The translations under genes were made by a program, and so were the position numbers. Positions 18,601 through 27,319 of a stretch of 64,000 bases of DNA are shown here, piece after piece. Numbering within the stretch: the first letter of the stretch is position 1; the number at the start of each line of letters is the position of its first letter. The DNA lies in contig NZ_JAUSZH010000001.1 in the NCBI RefSeq assembly GCF_030817355.1, positions 4,217,001 to 4,281,000 of the forward strand, given 5' to 3'. Origin of the DNA: Streptomyces sp. V1I1 (lineage in GTDB: Bacteria > Actinomycetota > Actinomycetes > Streptomycetales > Streptomycetaceae). The notes under the pieces are model-generated. The model was given only the letters and a program-made list of their open reading frames with translations, had not been told where the DNA came from and made no database searches.

Positions 18601-19641
18601 GGGGGTGGCCCGGGGCCGCGGGGGTCCGCGGTGCGGGCTGCGGGGTTGCCCGGTTTCGTGGGGTGCGGGGGTGCGGGGGTGCGGGTCGCGGTGTTGCCCG
18701 GTGCCGCGGGTGCGGGGGGCCGCGGTGCGGGTCGCGGGGTTGCCCGGTGTCGTGGGGTGCGGGTTCCGGGGCCCCTCCGGGCTCGACTCCTCGGGGCCGG
18801 CGGCGTGAAGGGGTTCGTGTTGATCACTGGGTCCGGCCGCCGATCCCCTGCGGGGACGACCCTGCACGGCCCCTCCCCAACGGGAGGTACTCGGTTCGGG
18901 CCCGCCCGGGGGCGCGAAGCCGCCGCCCGGTGGGACGCGGGGGCGCCAGCCCCGCTTTCGCGGGCTCCGCGGCGAAGCCGCCAGAGCGGCCGGGGGCTAG
19001 CCCCCGCCTTCCTGGGGTCCGCGGCGAAGCCACTGGAGCGGCGGGGGTGCGGACCCACGTTCCTGGGCGGCGCGAAGCCGCCGGAGCGGCATGGGTGCGG
19101 CGGCGCCAGCCCCGCCTTCCTGGGCTCCGCGGCGAAGCCACCGGAGCGGCGGGGGTGCTGACCCACGTTCCTGGGCGGCGCGAAGCCGCCGCGTGGCAGG
19201 GGTGTAGGGCGCCGGCCCCGCCTTCCTGGGCTCCGCGACGACCCCGCCGCGTGGCGGGGTATGGGGGCGCGTCGGCCCCCGTCTCCGGTTTCGTGTTCGG
19301 CGCGAGGCCGCCCCGCTTTCGCGGGCTCCGCGGCGAAGCCGCCGGAGTAGCCGGGGGTGTGGGGGCGTCAGCCCCCACGTACCCTCCCCCTCCCCGCCAG
19401 GGGGCCTGGGGGCAGCGCCCCCAGTCTCGGGAAGGGGCGGGGTGGGGGAAAGTTCGCGCCCGCGCCCTGCGTACCCCTCCGCCCAGGGGCCGGGGCATGC
19501 CCCCCCACGCGGCGGAGCCGCAAATTGACACAGCCGGGAAGGGGCGGGGTGGGGAAAGGACCGCGCCCTCACCCCGCGTACCCCTCCGCCAGCGGCCAGG
19601 GCATGCCCCCTACCGCGGCGCAGCCGCAAAGCCCCCGCGCG
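18601..19641. repeat. 1-kb non-coding region filled with GC-rich repeats
   Basis: I find no convincing gene here. Three families of repeats occupy it. (1) Three copies of about 45 nt at 18631, 18680 and 18725 (core GTGCGGGTCGCGGGGTTGCC). (2) Seven degenerate units sharing GCGAAGCCGCCGGAGCGGC, starting at 18914, 18972, 19024, 19072, 19132, 19180 and 19333, with alternating CCTTCCTGGGCTCCGCG and ACGTTCCTGGGCGGC spacers. (3) Two tandem copies of about 95 nt at 19429-19524 and 19536-19630 that both begin GGGAAGGGGCGGGGTGGGG. Open frames through it are products of composition. Confidence 0.75.
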
Positions 19642-20109
19642 TCAGTTCTCGCTCAGCCTCGCCGGGAACCCGCCCTTCGCGATCGGCCCCCACCTCCCCG
19701 GCGTCACCCGAATGATCGACTTCCCCTGCTTCACCATCGCCTCGCGATACTCGTCCCAGTCCGGATGATCCCCCGCGATATTCCGGAAGTACTCCACCAG
19801 CGGCTCCACCGACGCCGGGGAGTCGATCACCTCCGCCGTGCCGTCCACCTGGACCCACGGCCCGTCCCAGTCGTTCGACAGGACGATCAAGCTGACCTGC
19901 GGGTTCCGCTTCGCGTTCCGGGTCTTCGCGCGTTCCGGGTACGTGGAGATCACGATCCGGCCCGAGTCGTCGACCCCGCAGGTCAGCGGGGAGCCCTGCG
20001 GGGTGCCGTCCGTCCGGGTGGTCAGCAGGATTGCCCGGTGCCTGGGGCGTACGAACTCCAGCAACTCGTCCAGGTCCACCGTGGTGTTGGTGGCGATGTT
20101 GGGTGCCAT
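19642..20109 (-). CDS. PPOX-class (pyridoxamine 5'-phosphate oxidase-like) F420-dependent oxidoreductase
   Basis: A 155-residue split-barrel flavin/F420-binding protein. The pattern AILLTTRTDGTPQGSPLTCGVDDSGRIVI with KTRNAKRNPQVSLIV and WVQVDGTAEV is typical of the PPOX group in actinobacteria, which reduce substrates with F420H2 or bind haem/flavin. It is a single gene at the edge of the repeat region, facing it with its 3' end. The substrate is unknown. Confidence 0.85.
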   Translation of the reverse strand: MAPNIATNTTVDLDELLEFVRPRHRAILLTTRTDGTPQGSPLTCGVDDSGRIVISTYPERAKTRNAKRNPQVSLIVLSNDWDGPWVQVDGTAEVIDSPASVEPLVEYFRNIAGDHPDWDEYREAMVKQGKSIIRVTPGRWGPIAKGGFPARLSEN

Positions 20110-20237
20110 GCGCGGCAGCCTAATCCTCAGGCCGTCGGCAGGACCTCACCCTGGACGGCCCGGATGGCCTGCTTCACCCTCAGCGCCGTGCCGATTGCCG
20201 AGGAGCCGCCTCCGCCCGGAGCGCTCCGGGGGATCGA

Positions 20238-22121
20238 CTACTCGCCGGGGTGGGCGAGTTCGATGTCGTGCCCTTCGATCCCGCGACCGGCCACCGTCAG
20301 CGCGCCCGCCACTGGGGGTACCTCCCACGCCGAAGGCAGTGGGGGAGGGGATCCGGTCGCGATGACCGTGTACTGCCCCGTGTCCAGGTCGGCGAAGCCG
20401 TACGCCCCGTCGTCCCCGGTCGTCGCGGTGGCGACCACGTTCCCCGTGGCGTCCAGCAGGGTCACCCGGGCGTCCGCCAGCGGACGGTGATCGGTGCCTG
20501 CCCGCACGACACCCCGGACAGAACCCTCCGACGTCTCCGGCGCCGCGCTCGACTTGAGCGCCACCTCCTTGATGAACAGCGTCACCAGGAAGGCCAGCAG
20601 CGCGAACGGCGCCGAGTAGAGGAAGATGTCGCCGACGCCGTGCCCGTACGCGCTCTCCATCACCGTACGGATCGGAGCCGGCAGCTTGTCCAGGTCGGGG
20701 ATGCCCCCGCCGCCCGTGCCGCCGTGGCCCAGCGCCGCGCCCTGCGGGCCGAGTTCGGCGAGCCCGTCCTTGACGTACTGCGTAACCCGGTTGGACATCA
20801 CCGCGCCCAGCGCGGAGACGCCGACCGCGCCGCCCAGCGAACGGAAGAAGGTGACCACCGAGCTGGCCGAGCCGAGGTCAGCCGGAGCGACCTGGTTCTG
20901 CGTGCAGAGCACCAGGTTCTGCATCATCATGCCGAGGCCGAGACCCATGACGGCCATGAAGACCGCGATGTGCCGGTACTCGGTGTCGTACCGGATGGTG
21001 CCCAGCAGACCGAGGCCCGCCGTCACCAGCACGGCGCCGCTGACCAGCCACGCCTTCCAGCGGCCCGTCTTGGTGATGATCTGGCCCGAGAGGGTCGACG
21101 AGATGAACAGGCCGCCGATCATCGGGATGGTCATGACGCCCGACATCGTCGGCGACTCGTCGCGCGCCAGCTGGAAGTACTGGCTGAAGAAGACCGTGCC
21201 CGCGAACATCGCGACGCCGACGAACAGCGAGGCCAGCGAGGCCAGCGTGATGGTGCGGTTGCGGAACAGCCGCAGCGGGATGATCGGCTCGCTCGCCTTC
21301 GACTCCACGAGCAGGAAGAGCGCGCCGAGCACGACCGAGCCGCCGAGCATGGCGTACGTCTGCCAGGAGATCCAGTCGTACTTGTCACCGGCGAAGGTCA
21401 CCCAGACCAGCAGCAGCGAGACCGCGGCGCTGATGAAGAACGCGCCCGCCCAGTCGACCTTGACCTGCCTCTTCACCACCGGCAGCTTCAGAGTCTTCTG
21501 CAGCACGATCAGCGCGATGAGCGCGAAGGGCACGCCGACGTAGAAGCACCAGCGCCAGCCGAGCCACTCGGTGTCGGTGATGACGCCGCCGAGCAGCGGG
21601 CCGCCGACGGTGGCGACGGCGAAGGTCGCGCCGAGGTAGCCGCTGTAGCGGCCGCGCTCGCGCGGGGCGATCATCGCGGCCATCACGATCTGCGCGAGGG
21701 CGGAGAGACCGCCGACGCCGATGCCCTGGACGACGCGGCAGGCGATGAGCATGCCGACGCTCTGTGAGAGCCCGGCGACCACCGAGCCCAGGACATAGAT
21801 GACCAGGGCTATCTGGACCAGCAGCTTCTTGGAGAAGAGGTCGGCGAGCTTGCCCCACAGCGGGGTGGTCGCGGTCATCGCCAGGAGCGAGGCCGTCACC
21901 ACCCAGGTGTAGGCGCTCTGTCCGCCGCCGAGGTCGGTGATGATCTCCGGCAGGGCGTTGGAGACGATCGTGGACGACAGGATGGCGACGAACATGCCGA
22001 GCAGCAGCCCGGACAACGCCTCCATGATCTGCCTGTGTGTCATCGGCGCGCCGTCGGCAAAGGAGTGCCCTCCATGCTTGGCGTGGCCGCCCCGCACACC
22101 GGCTGGTGTGGTCGTAGCCAT
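20238..22121 (-). CDS. EmrB/QacA-type MFS drug exporter with C-terminal beta-sandwich domain
   Basis: A 627-residue, 14-helix DHA2 transporter (LSSTIVSNALPEIITDLGG in TM1; RVVQGIGVGGLSALAQIV, motif C region). Unusually, about 100 extra residues follow TM14. They form a carboxypeptidase-regulatory/CnaB-like beta-sandwich: SVRGVVRAGTDHRPLADARVTLLD ... TGDDGAYGFADLDTGQYTVIATG. A dispersed palindromic repeat (20312-20347) is inserted in frame near the end. The start at 22121 is preferred: AAGGAA lies upstream and it is only 23 bases from the stop of the marR gene, so the two form an operon. Expression is presumably released when MarR leaves its two operators. Confidence 0.9.
   Translation of the reverse strand: MATTTPAGVRGGHAKHGGHSFADGAPMTHRQIMEALSGLLLGMFVAILSSTIVSNALPEIITDLGGGQSAYTWVVTASLLAMTATTPLWGKLADLFSKKLLVQIALVIYVLGSVVAGLSQSVGMLIACRVVQGIGVGGLSALAQIVMAAMIAPRERGRYSGYLGATFAVATVGGPLLGGVITDTEWLGWRWCFYVGVPFALIALIVLQKTLKLPVVKRQVKVDWAGAFFISAAVSLLLVWVTFAGDKYDWISWQTYAMLGGSVVLGALFLLVESKASEPIIPLRLFRNRTITLASLASLFVGVAMFAGTVFFSQYFQLARDESPTMSGVMTIPMIGGLFISSTLSGQIITKTGRWKAWLVSGAVLVTAGLGLLGTIRYDTEYRHIAVFMAVMGLGLGMMMQNLVLCTQNQVAPADLGSASSVVTFFRSLGGAVGVSALGAVMSNRVTQYVKDGLAELGPQGAALGHGGTGGGGIPDLDKLPAPIRTVMESAYGHGVGDIFLYSAPFALLAFLVTLFIKEVALKSSAAPETSEGSVRGVVRAGTDHRPLADARVTLLDATGNVVATATTGDDGAYGFADLDTGQYTVIATGSPPPLPSAWEVPPVAGALTVAGRGIEGHDIELAHPGE
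20312..20347 (+). repeat. Dispersed palindromic repeat, copy 2 (inside the MFS gene)
   Basis: Starts CTGGGGGTACCTCCCA and ends GTGGGGGAG, matching the copy at 15571-15607 with a 1-nt length difference and a few substitutions. Confidence 0.7.
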
Positions 22122-22144
22122 TGAGTTCCTTGTCTTGCGTCGTG

Positions 22145-22600
22145 TCATGCGGGTGTACGGGGGGCGTGGGCCCGGCAGTCTCCGAAGGAGTCGCGCAGCC
22201 TGGCGAGCATCACGATGAGCTGTCCGACTTCGTCGTCGGACCAGTCGTTGAGGTGGCGGGCGAACATGTCGGTGGTTCGCTGGGCGAGCTCGTCGAGCGT
22301 GTCCAGGCCCGAAGGGGTCAGCCGCAGGATGCGGGAGCGCTTGTCGCCCGGGTCGGGGGTCCGTTCGATCCAGCCGCGCTCGGCGGCGTGGGCGACATGC
22401 CGGCTGGTCACCGACATGTCGACGGCGAGGAGCTCGGCGAGCCGGCTCATCCGCATCCCACCGTGCCGGTCCAGCAGGGTGAGCACGGCGGCCGAGCCGG
22501 ACGGGCACTCGACGGGCAGGATCCGCGCGATGCCACGCTTTATGGCGCCGATGGCGCTGAGCTGGCGGGCCAGTTCCGCGTACTGACTCTGTGCGGCCAT
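22145..22600 (-). CDS. MarR-family transcriptional regulator
   Basis: A 151-residue winged-helix dimer. The DNA-binding part shows LTLLDRHGGMRMSRLAELLAVDMSVTSRHVAHAAERGWIERTPDPGDKRSRILRLT, the classical MarR wing. The ATG at 22600 (MAAQSQY) follows GGGGAGGGG; longer in-frame starts would run into the operator. It heads an operon with the MFS exporter, and two copies of a 13-bp palindrome lie immediately upstream. It most likely represses itself and the exporter. Confidence 0.93.
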   Translation of the reverse strand: MAAQSQYAELARQLSAIGAIKRGIARILPVECPSGSAAVLTLLDRHGGMRMSRLAELLAVDMSVTSRHVAHAAERGWIERTPDPGDKRSRILRLTPSGLDTLDELAQRTTDMFARHLNDWSDDEVGQLIVMLARLRDSFGDCRAHAPRTPA

Positions 22601-22621
22601 GGCAGGCCCCTCCCCATCTTG

Positions 22622-22663
22622 TTGCTTAGGGCAACCATAGAAGCCGTTGGTTGCTACAGGCAA
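22622..22663. promoter_or_regulatory. Pair of MarR operator palindromes
   Basis: TTGC-N5-GCAA occurs twice, at 22622-22634 (TTGCTTAGGGCAA) and 22651-22663 (TTGCTACAGGCAA), centres 29 bases apart. They lie 21-63 bases before the marR start, where the promoter should be. A longer GCAACC ... GGTTGC inverted repeat joins their inner halves. Confidence 0.7.
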
Positions 22664-22794
22664 ACGAAAACGGGCTTGCAGTAGTAAAGGAACACCAAAG
22701 CCTTCGCATGCCGCCGGTCATGGCCCGCGCAGGGAGATATCTGCTGCCCGCCCGGGGTTGGGCCCGCCACCCGGGTTCGCTAGGGTCCTGCCCC

Positions 22795-23013
22795 ATGGCA
22801 CACAACCCCCACGCTCCCCAAGGTCAGGGCCCCGAGGGCAACTACGACCCGGCGGGCAGCACCCAGATGTTCCGCGCCTTCGTCGACGAGGGTGCGCCGC
22901 AGGGCCGCCAGGCGGCGGCACCCGCGCAGTCGTCCTCGCGCGCCGGGCTGATCGCCGGCGTCATCGCGGCCGTCGTGATCCTCGGCGCGGTGGCCTGGCT
23001 CGCGCTCGGCTGA
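22795..23013 (+). CDS. Small single-pass membrane protein
   Basis: A 72-residue protein with a polar Pro/Gln-rich N-terminal half (MAHNPHAPQGQGPEGNYDPAGSTQMFRAF) and one C-terminal transmembrane helix (GLIAGVIAAVVILGAVAWLAL). Small tail-anchored proteins of this layout are common in Streptomyces; function unknown. Transcribed away from marR and toward the convergent lipoprotein gene. Confidence 0.75.
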   Translation: MAHNPHAPQGQGPEGNYDPAGSTQMFRAFVDEGAPQGRQAAAPAQSSSRAGLIAGVIAAVVILGAVAWLALG

Positions 23014-23042
23014 TCACGCCGACCGAGTCACCTTCCGCCGGG

Positions 23043-23846
23043 TCACTTCCATACGGCGGTGACGCTCTGGGTCTCGATATGCATGCCCAGCGGCACCCGC
23101 CAGGCGTCCACGCACACGGTGTACGCCTGCTTTCTCAACCCTCCCGCGGCGATCGGCGCGGGCAGGGGCTGAGCCGACTCGATGGTCGCCCAGTCGATCC
23201 CGAGTGCGCCGATGATGTGCGTCGCGAAGGTGACGGTGCCCGAGGTCACCGGTGAGCCGCCGGTGTTGCGGAACTGAACCGTCACCTTCTCGCACCAGCG
23301 CTTGTCGAGGGCGGCACGGACCGGTTGGCCGAGCGTGAGTACGGCGGGCCCGGCGGGGGTCGGGGCCGGCTTCGGCGGTGTACCGGGCGGGGTTGGGGTG
23401 GTGGGGGTGGCAGGAGGGCCGTCCGAGCCACCTGATCCGCCAGAGCCGCCCGTGCTTCCCGTACCGCCTGAGGCTCCGCCCGTACCGTCCGGGCTTCCGG
23501 TGCCGCCTGCGCCGCCACCCGTACCGCCGACGGCACTTCCCGTACCGCCGCTCGTACTTCCCGTGCCGCCGCCGCCCGGGACGGCGGGCAGCTCCCGCTC
23601 GCCCGGCTTCCCCGGCTTCTCCTCCGGCGTCTTCCCCTCCGAGTCACCGGACGGCACGGCGCCGTCCAGCGGCACCAGTACGACCTTGCCCGTCGGCGGC
23701 ACGGCGGCGCTGGGCGCCTCGTCGGGCCCGGACCCGGCGGCGCCGACCGCCACATAACCGTCGCCGCCACCGCTCCCGCACGCGGTCAGCGCCCCGCCGA
23801 GGCAGAGCGCGACCGCTGCGAGAGCTGCTCCATGACGTCGTCGCAT
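23043..23846 (-). CDS. Putative lipoprotein with Gly/Ser/Thr repeat linker
   Basis: A 267-residue exported protein. The signal peptide ends in a lipobox LTAC (Cys about residue 23). A Pro-rich stretch and a GTGSTSGGTGS-type low-complexity linker (about 90-155) act as a spacer. A C-terminal domain of about 95 residues (VLTLGQPVRAALDKRWCEKVTVQFRN ... TVTFATHIIGALGIDWATIES) resembles a small extracellular beta-domain. It ends convergently with the small membrane gene. Role unknown. Confidence 0.8.
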   Translation of the reverse strand: MRRRHGAALAAVALCLGGALTACGSGGGDGYVAVGAAGSGPDEAPSAAVPPTGKVVLVPLDGAVPSGDSEGKTPEEKPGKPGERELPAVPGGGGTGSTSGGTGSAVGGTGGGAGGTGSPDGTGGASGGTGSTGGSGGSGGSDGPPATPTTPTPPGTPPKPAPTPAGPAVLTLGQPVRAALDKRWCEKVTVQFRNTGGSPVTSGTVTFATHIIGALGIDWATIESAQPLPAPIAAGGLRKQAYTVCVDAWRVPLGMHIETQSVTAVWK

Positions 23847-23906
23847 CGCGTCAGTGTGTCTGACGCACCGTCAATAAGGAACCCCGCTCACTGGGTTCCG
23901 CCGGGT

Positions 23907-24770
23907 TCAGTCGGCGATCAGGCCCTCCCGCAGCTGCGCGAGCGTACGGGTCAGCAGCCGCGAGACATGCATCTGGGAGATGCCGACCTCCTCGCCGATC
24001 TGCGACTGGGTCATGTTCGCGAAGAAGCGCAGCATGATGATCTGCCGTTCGCGGGGCGGGAGTTTGGCCAGCAGGGGCTTGAGCGACTCCCGGTACTCGA
24101 CGCCCTCCAGCGCCGAGTCCTCGTACCCGAGCCGGTCCGCCAGCGAGCCTTCGCCGCCGTCGTCCTCGGGCGAGGGGGAGTCCAGGGAGGAGGCGGTGTA
24201 CGCATTGCCGACGGCGAGGCCGTCGACCACGTCCTCCTCCGACACCCCGAGCACCGCGGCAAGTTCGGGAACGGTCGGGGAGCGGTCCAGCTTCTGCGCC
24301 AGCTCGTCGCTGGCCTTGGTCAGCGCGAGCCGCAGCTCCTGGAGCCGGCGCGGCACCCGCACCGACCACGAGGTGTCGCGGAAGAAGCGCTTGATCTCGC
24401 CGACGACCGTCGGCATCGCGAACGTCGGGAATTCCACCCCCCGTTCGCAGTCGAACCGGTCGATCGCCTTGATCAGGCCGATCGTGCCGACCTGGACGAT
24501 GTCCTCCATCGGTTCATTGCGGCTGCGGAAGCGGGCCGCGGCGTACCGCACGAGGGGGAGATTGAGCTCGATGAGGGTGTCACGCACATAGGTGCGCTCC
24601 GGGGTGTTGCCCGTGCCCGCGGCGTTCTCGGTATCCAGCGCGCGCAGCCGCAGGAACAGGGAGCGGGACAGGGTGCGGGTGTCGATGGCTTCCGAGCTGT
24701 CAGGCACGACGGGTGCGGGAGCGCTCTTCGTGAGCGTGAGCACCTTGGAGCTGCCCTGTTCTGAGGACAT
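23907..24770 (-). CDS. sigN: SigB/SigF/SigG-subfamily sigma factor (sigN-like)
   Basis: A 287-residue group 3 sigma factor. Region 2 reads [35 protein letters not shown] ... [19 protein letters not shown]; region 4 has [37 protein letters not shown]. The family directs stress and sporulation genes and is normally held by anti-sigma kinases. AAGGGGGTGGC precedes the ATG at 24770. It lies next to a paralogue at 25004-25855, the arrangement known for sigN and sigF in S. coelicolor; the symbol rests on that synteny and on similarity, so treat it as probable. Confidence 0.85.
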   Translation of the reverse strand: MSSEQGSSKVLTLTKSAPAPVVPDSSEAIDTRTLSRSLFLRLRALDTENAAGTGNTPERTYVRDTLIELNLPLVRYAAARFRSRNEPMEDIVQVGTIGLIKAIDRFDCERGVEFPTFAMPTVVGEIKRFFRDTSWSVRVPRRLQELRLALTKASDELAQKLDRSPTVPELAAVLGVSEEDVVDGLAVGNAYTASSLDSPSPEDDGGEGSLADRLGYEDSALEGVEYRESLKPLLAKLPPRERQIIMLRFFANMTQSQIGEEVGISQMHVSRLLTRTLAQLREGLIAD

Positions 24771-25003
24771 GCCACCCCCTTGAGGTCGCGGACGGTCGCG
24801 GCGGCCACGACCATCGGAGGAACGCAGCCTCCACCTGAATACCGGAGGCGGGGCTGCGGCAAACGCGGTTCCGGCAGAATGTCACATGTCGGCAACACGC
24901 TGTAGTGACATGTCGACAAGTGTCGGGTGAATTTGCGCTGGAAAGAGGGGGTGTGCGGCTTATGGGTGGCTGAAGGGGTCCTGGAGTGGTCTACCCGTTC
25001 CAG

Positions 25004-25855
25004 CTACGCCTCGATCCTGTTTGCGGATCGCAGTCGCGCGAAGCTTCTGGCCAGCAGTCTTGACACATGCATCTGGGAAACGCCCAGTTCCTGGCTGATC
25101 TGCGACTGCGTCAGATTGCTGTAATAGCGGAGCATCAGGATCCGCTGCTCCCGCTCGGGCAGTTGTACGAGGAGATGGCGTACGAGGTCACGATGCTCGA
25201 CGCCGGCCAGCGCCGGGTCCTCGTAACCGAGCCGGTCGAGCAGCCCGGGCAGCCCGTCGCCCTCCTGGGCCGCCTCCAGCGAAGTCGCATGGTACGAGCG
25301 CCCGGCCTCGATGCAGGCCAGCACCTCGTCCTCGCCGATCTTCAGCCGCTCGGCGATCTCGGCGGTCGTGGGCGTGCGGCCATGAGCCGTCGTCAGATCC
25401 TCGGTCGCGCCGTTGACCTGCACCCACAGCTCATGCAACCGTCGTGGCACATGCACGGTCCGCACGTTGTCGCGGAAGTACCGCTTGATCTCGCCGACCA
25501 CGGTGGGCATTGCGAAGGTCGGGAACTGCACCCCGCGGTCCGGGTCGAACCGGTCGATCGCGTTGATGAGCCCGATCGTGCCGACCTGGACGACGTCCTC
25601 CATCGGCTCATTGCGGCTGCGGAAGCGGGCGGCTGCGTACCGCACCAGTGGCAGATTCGCCTCGATCAGCGCCCCGCGGACCCGGGAGTGTTCCGGGGTG
25701 CCCGGTTCGAGTCCCTTGAGCTCGCCGAAGAGCACCTGGGTCAGCGCCCGGGTGTCCGCGCCCCTGCTCTGGGGCTTCCCGGCAGTGGCCGGGGGATCGT
25801 CGGGCCGCTCGTTCTGGGGCGGCACCTGAGGCGCAGTACTGGCCGGCACGGTCAC
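25004..25855 (-). CDS. sigF: Sporulation sigma factor SigF
   Basis: A 283-residue group 3 sigma factor. Signature stretches: [68 protein letters not shown] and [40 protein letters not shown]. This sequence agrees closely with the Streptomyces late-sporulation SigF as I remember it. GTG at 25855 follows AAGGGG by 4 bases. About 230 bases separate it from the downstream paralogue, so each probably has its own promoter. Confidence 0.88.
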   Translation of the reverse strand: MTVPASTAPQVPPQNERPDDPPATAGKPQSRGADTRALTQVLFGELKGLEPGTPEHSRVRGALIEANLPLVRYAAARFRSRNEPMEDVVQVGTIGLINAIDRFDPDRGVQFPTFAMPTVVGEIKRYFRDNVRTVHVPRRLHELWVQVNGATEDLTTAHGRTPTTAEIAERLKIGEDEVLACIEAGRSYHATSLEAAQEGDGLPGLLDRLGYEDPALAGVEHRDLVRHLLVQLPEREQRILMLRYYSNLTQSQISQELGVSQMHVSRLLARSFARLRSANRIEA

Positions 25856-25988
25856 GCGACCCCTTTGCGGTCAACTACGGTCAACTCATCCGTCAAAAGC
25901 GGTCATAGCATCACAAGACATGTCCACTGTGTGCAAGCACCTGATAACGCCGTGTTGACGGTAAAGTTGGGATTTAAACCTCAGAAAA

Positions 25989-26011
25989 CCCCTCGCCAGA
26001 GTGGCGAGGGG
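25989..26011 (-). terminator. Rho-independent terminator of the Dabb gene
   Basis: A 10-bp stem CCCCTCGCCA / TGGCGAGGGG with a 3-nt loop is followed on the minus strand by TTTTC. Confidence 0.8.
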
Positions 26012-26028
26012 CCTGGGAAGCCGGGGGC

Positions 26029-26322
26029 TCAGAACTCGTAGTCGGCGATCACCCACGTGGCGAACTCGCGCCACTGTCCGGCGGCCGCCTGATGGGCCGG
26101 GTGCGCGATGTACCGGTTCAGCGCATCGCGGTCGGCGACTGCCGAGTTGATGGCGAAGTCATAGGCGATCGGCCGGTCGGTGATGTTCCAGGCGCACTCC
26201 CAGAACTCCAGCTCGGGTACGAAGCCATCCAGCTCCTGGAAGGCCTTCACACCGGCGAGTACACGCGGCTCGTCGCGCTCGATGCCCTCATTGAGCTTGA
26301 AGAGGACCAGATGGCGGATCAA
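26029..26322 (-). CDS. Dabb-family (stress-responsive A/B barrel) protein
   Basis: A 97-residue dimeric ferredoxin-like protein: MIRHLVLFKLNEGIE at the start, FWECAWNITDRPIAYDFAI in the middle and YIAHPAHQAAAGQW near the end. The family has few assigned activities. A terminator lies directly after the stop. The next gene upstream is a 54-residue membrane peptide 9 bases away, so they may be co-transcribed. Confidence 0.88.
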   Translation of the reverse strand: MIRHLVLFKLNEGIERDEPRVLAGVKAFQELDGFVPELEFWECAWNITDRPIAYDFAINSAVADRDALNRYIAHPAHQAAAGQWREFATWVIADYEF

Positions 26323-26331
26323 GGGGCACTC

Positions 26332-26496
26332 CTAGTTGACCAGCTCGGACATGAACTCTCCGACGCCCTGCGCGGCGCTCGAAATGCCCTCGAACCCTAT
26401 CTGGACCAGGTCGGCTGCCTTGGCCGGGGAGGTGATGATCGTGTACAGCACGAAGACGACGACGATGTAGAGAGCTATCTTCTTCGTTTGCACCAT
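26332..26496 (-). CDS. Small membrane protein
   Basis: A 54-residue protein starting MVQTKKIALYIVVVFVLYTI with one N-terminal transmembrane helix, then an amphipathic tail (LVQIGFEGISSAAQGVGEFMSEL). AGGGG precedes the ATG at 26496. I know this small gene as conserved in Streptomyces at this locus; its function is not known. Confidence 0.8.
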   Translation of the reverse strand: MVQTKKIALYIVVVFVLYTIITSPAKAADLVQIGFEGISSAAQGVGEFMSELVN

Positions 26497-26609
26497 CAGC
26501 CCCTGCCTCCCCTGCGATCCCTGTGGCCTCTGCAGCCCCCTGGCCGCGCGTCGCGTGAGTCTAACGGGCCAGGGACCGGCCCTCACTGGGGGGCCGCACA
26601 CGTCAAAGA

Positions 26610-26646
26610 CGAAGGGACCCCGGTGCGATGCACCGGGGCCCCTTCG
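26610..26646 (-). terminator. Terminator of tRNA-Ser(CGA)
   Basis: A GC-rich stem of about 17 bp (CGAAGGGACCCCGGTGC and complement, one mismatch) starts eight bases beyond the tRNA 3' end on the minus strand. Confidence 0.8.
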
Positions 26647-26653
26647 ACAAGAG

Positions 26654-26738
26654 CGGTAGCGGAGGGATTTGAACCCTCGGTGAGTTTCCCCACACTCGCT
26701 TTCGAGGCGAGCTCCTTCGGCCGCTCGGACACGCTACC
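26654..26738 (-). tRNA. tRNA-Ser (anticodon CGA)
   Basis: Minus-strand class II tRNA: acceptor GGTAGCG / CGCTACC, anticodon stem CTCGC-GCGAG with loop CTCGAAA (anticodon CGA), long variable arm, T-loop TTCAAATC. CCA is not encoded. Confidence 0.95.
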
Positions 26739-26826
26739 GGGAGAGAGCTTAGCCCAAGGTGGGCCGTGCTCCGAAATCCGTATCGGGAACCCGTATCGGG
26801 AACCCGTCGGCCGGAGCTCGCGGCGG

Positions 26827-27319
26827 TCAGCGCTCGCGGAAGAAGTCCGTCAGTTGCTTCGCGCACTCCTGCTCGAGCACACCGAGGATCACCTCGGGCC
26901 GGTGGTTCAGCCGCCGGTCCCGTATGACGTCCCAGAGCGAGCCGGCCGCGCCCGCCTTCTCGTCACGTGCGCCGTAGACCACCCGGTCCACCCGGGACTG
27001 CACGATCCGCGCCCGCGCACATCGTGCACGGCTCCAGCGTCACGACGAGCGTGCAGCCGCTCAGCCGCCAGTCGCCGGTCAGGGCCGCGGCCCTGCGGAT
27101 CGCCAGCACCTCGGCGTGCGCCGTCGGATCGCCGGTCGCCTCGCGTTCGTTGTGCCCGGCGGCGAGCAGCGCGCCGTCCCTGGCCAGCACGACGGCGCCG
27201 ACCGGCACATCGCCGGACAGCGTCGCGCGCTCCGCCTCCGCCAGGGCGAGACGCATCGGCTCCTCCCAGGGATCGCGTACTGGATCGCCTACGGGAGGGG
27301 ATGGGGGAGCCGGAGTCAC
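26827..27319 (-). pseudogene. tadA: tRNA-specific adenosine deaminase TadA, frameshifted as given
   Basis: TadA converts A34 to inosine in tRNA-Arg(ACG). The zinc/catalytic signatures are present: HAEVLAIRRAA (HAE) and TLEPCTMCAGA (PCxxC). Directly after MCAGA the frame is lost because of one extra base (CC at 27007-27008 where one C is expected). In the corrected frame the protein continues IVQSRVDRVVYGARDEKAGAAGSLWDVIRDRRLNHRPEV ... QLTDFFRER and stops at 26827. The GTG start overlaps the stop of the upstream TadA-associated gene by one base. The enzyme is normally essential and its tRNA substrate is in this window, so a sequencing error is the first explanation to test. Confidence 0.85.

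Noticed and set aside
18204..19715. Open frames crossing the TetR gene end and the repeat region on both strands
   Set aside because: They translate GC-rich repeats; no start signals and no conserved residues.
24771..25003. Anti-sigma factor gene between the two sigma factors
   Set aside because: No open frame of suitable length or RsbW/SpoIIAB motif in the 230-base gap.
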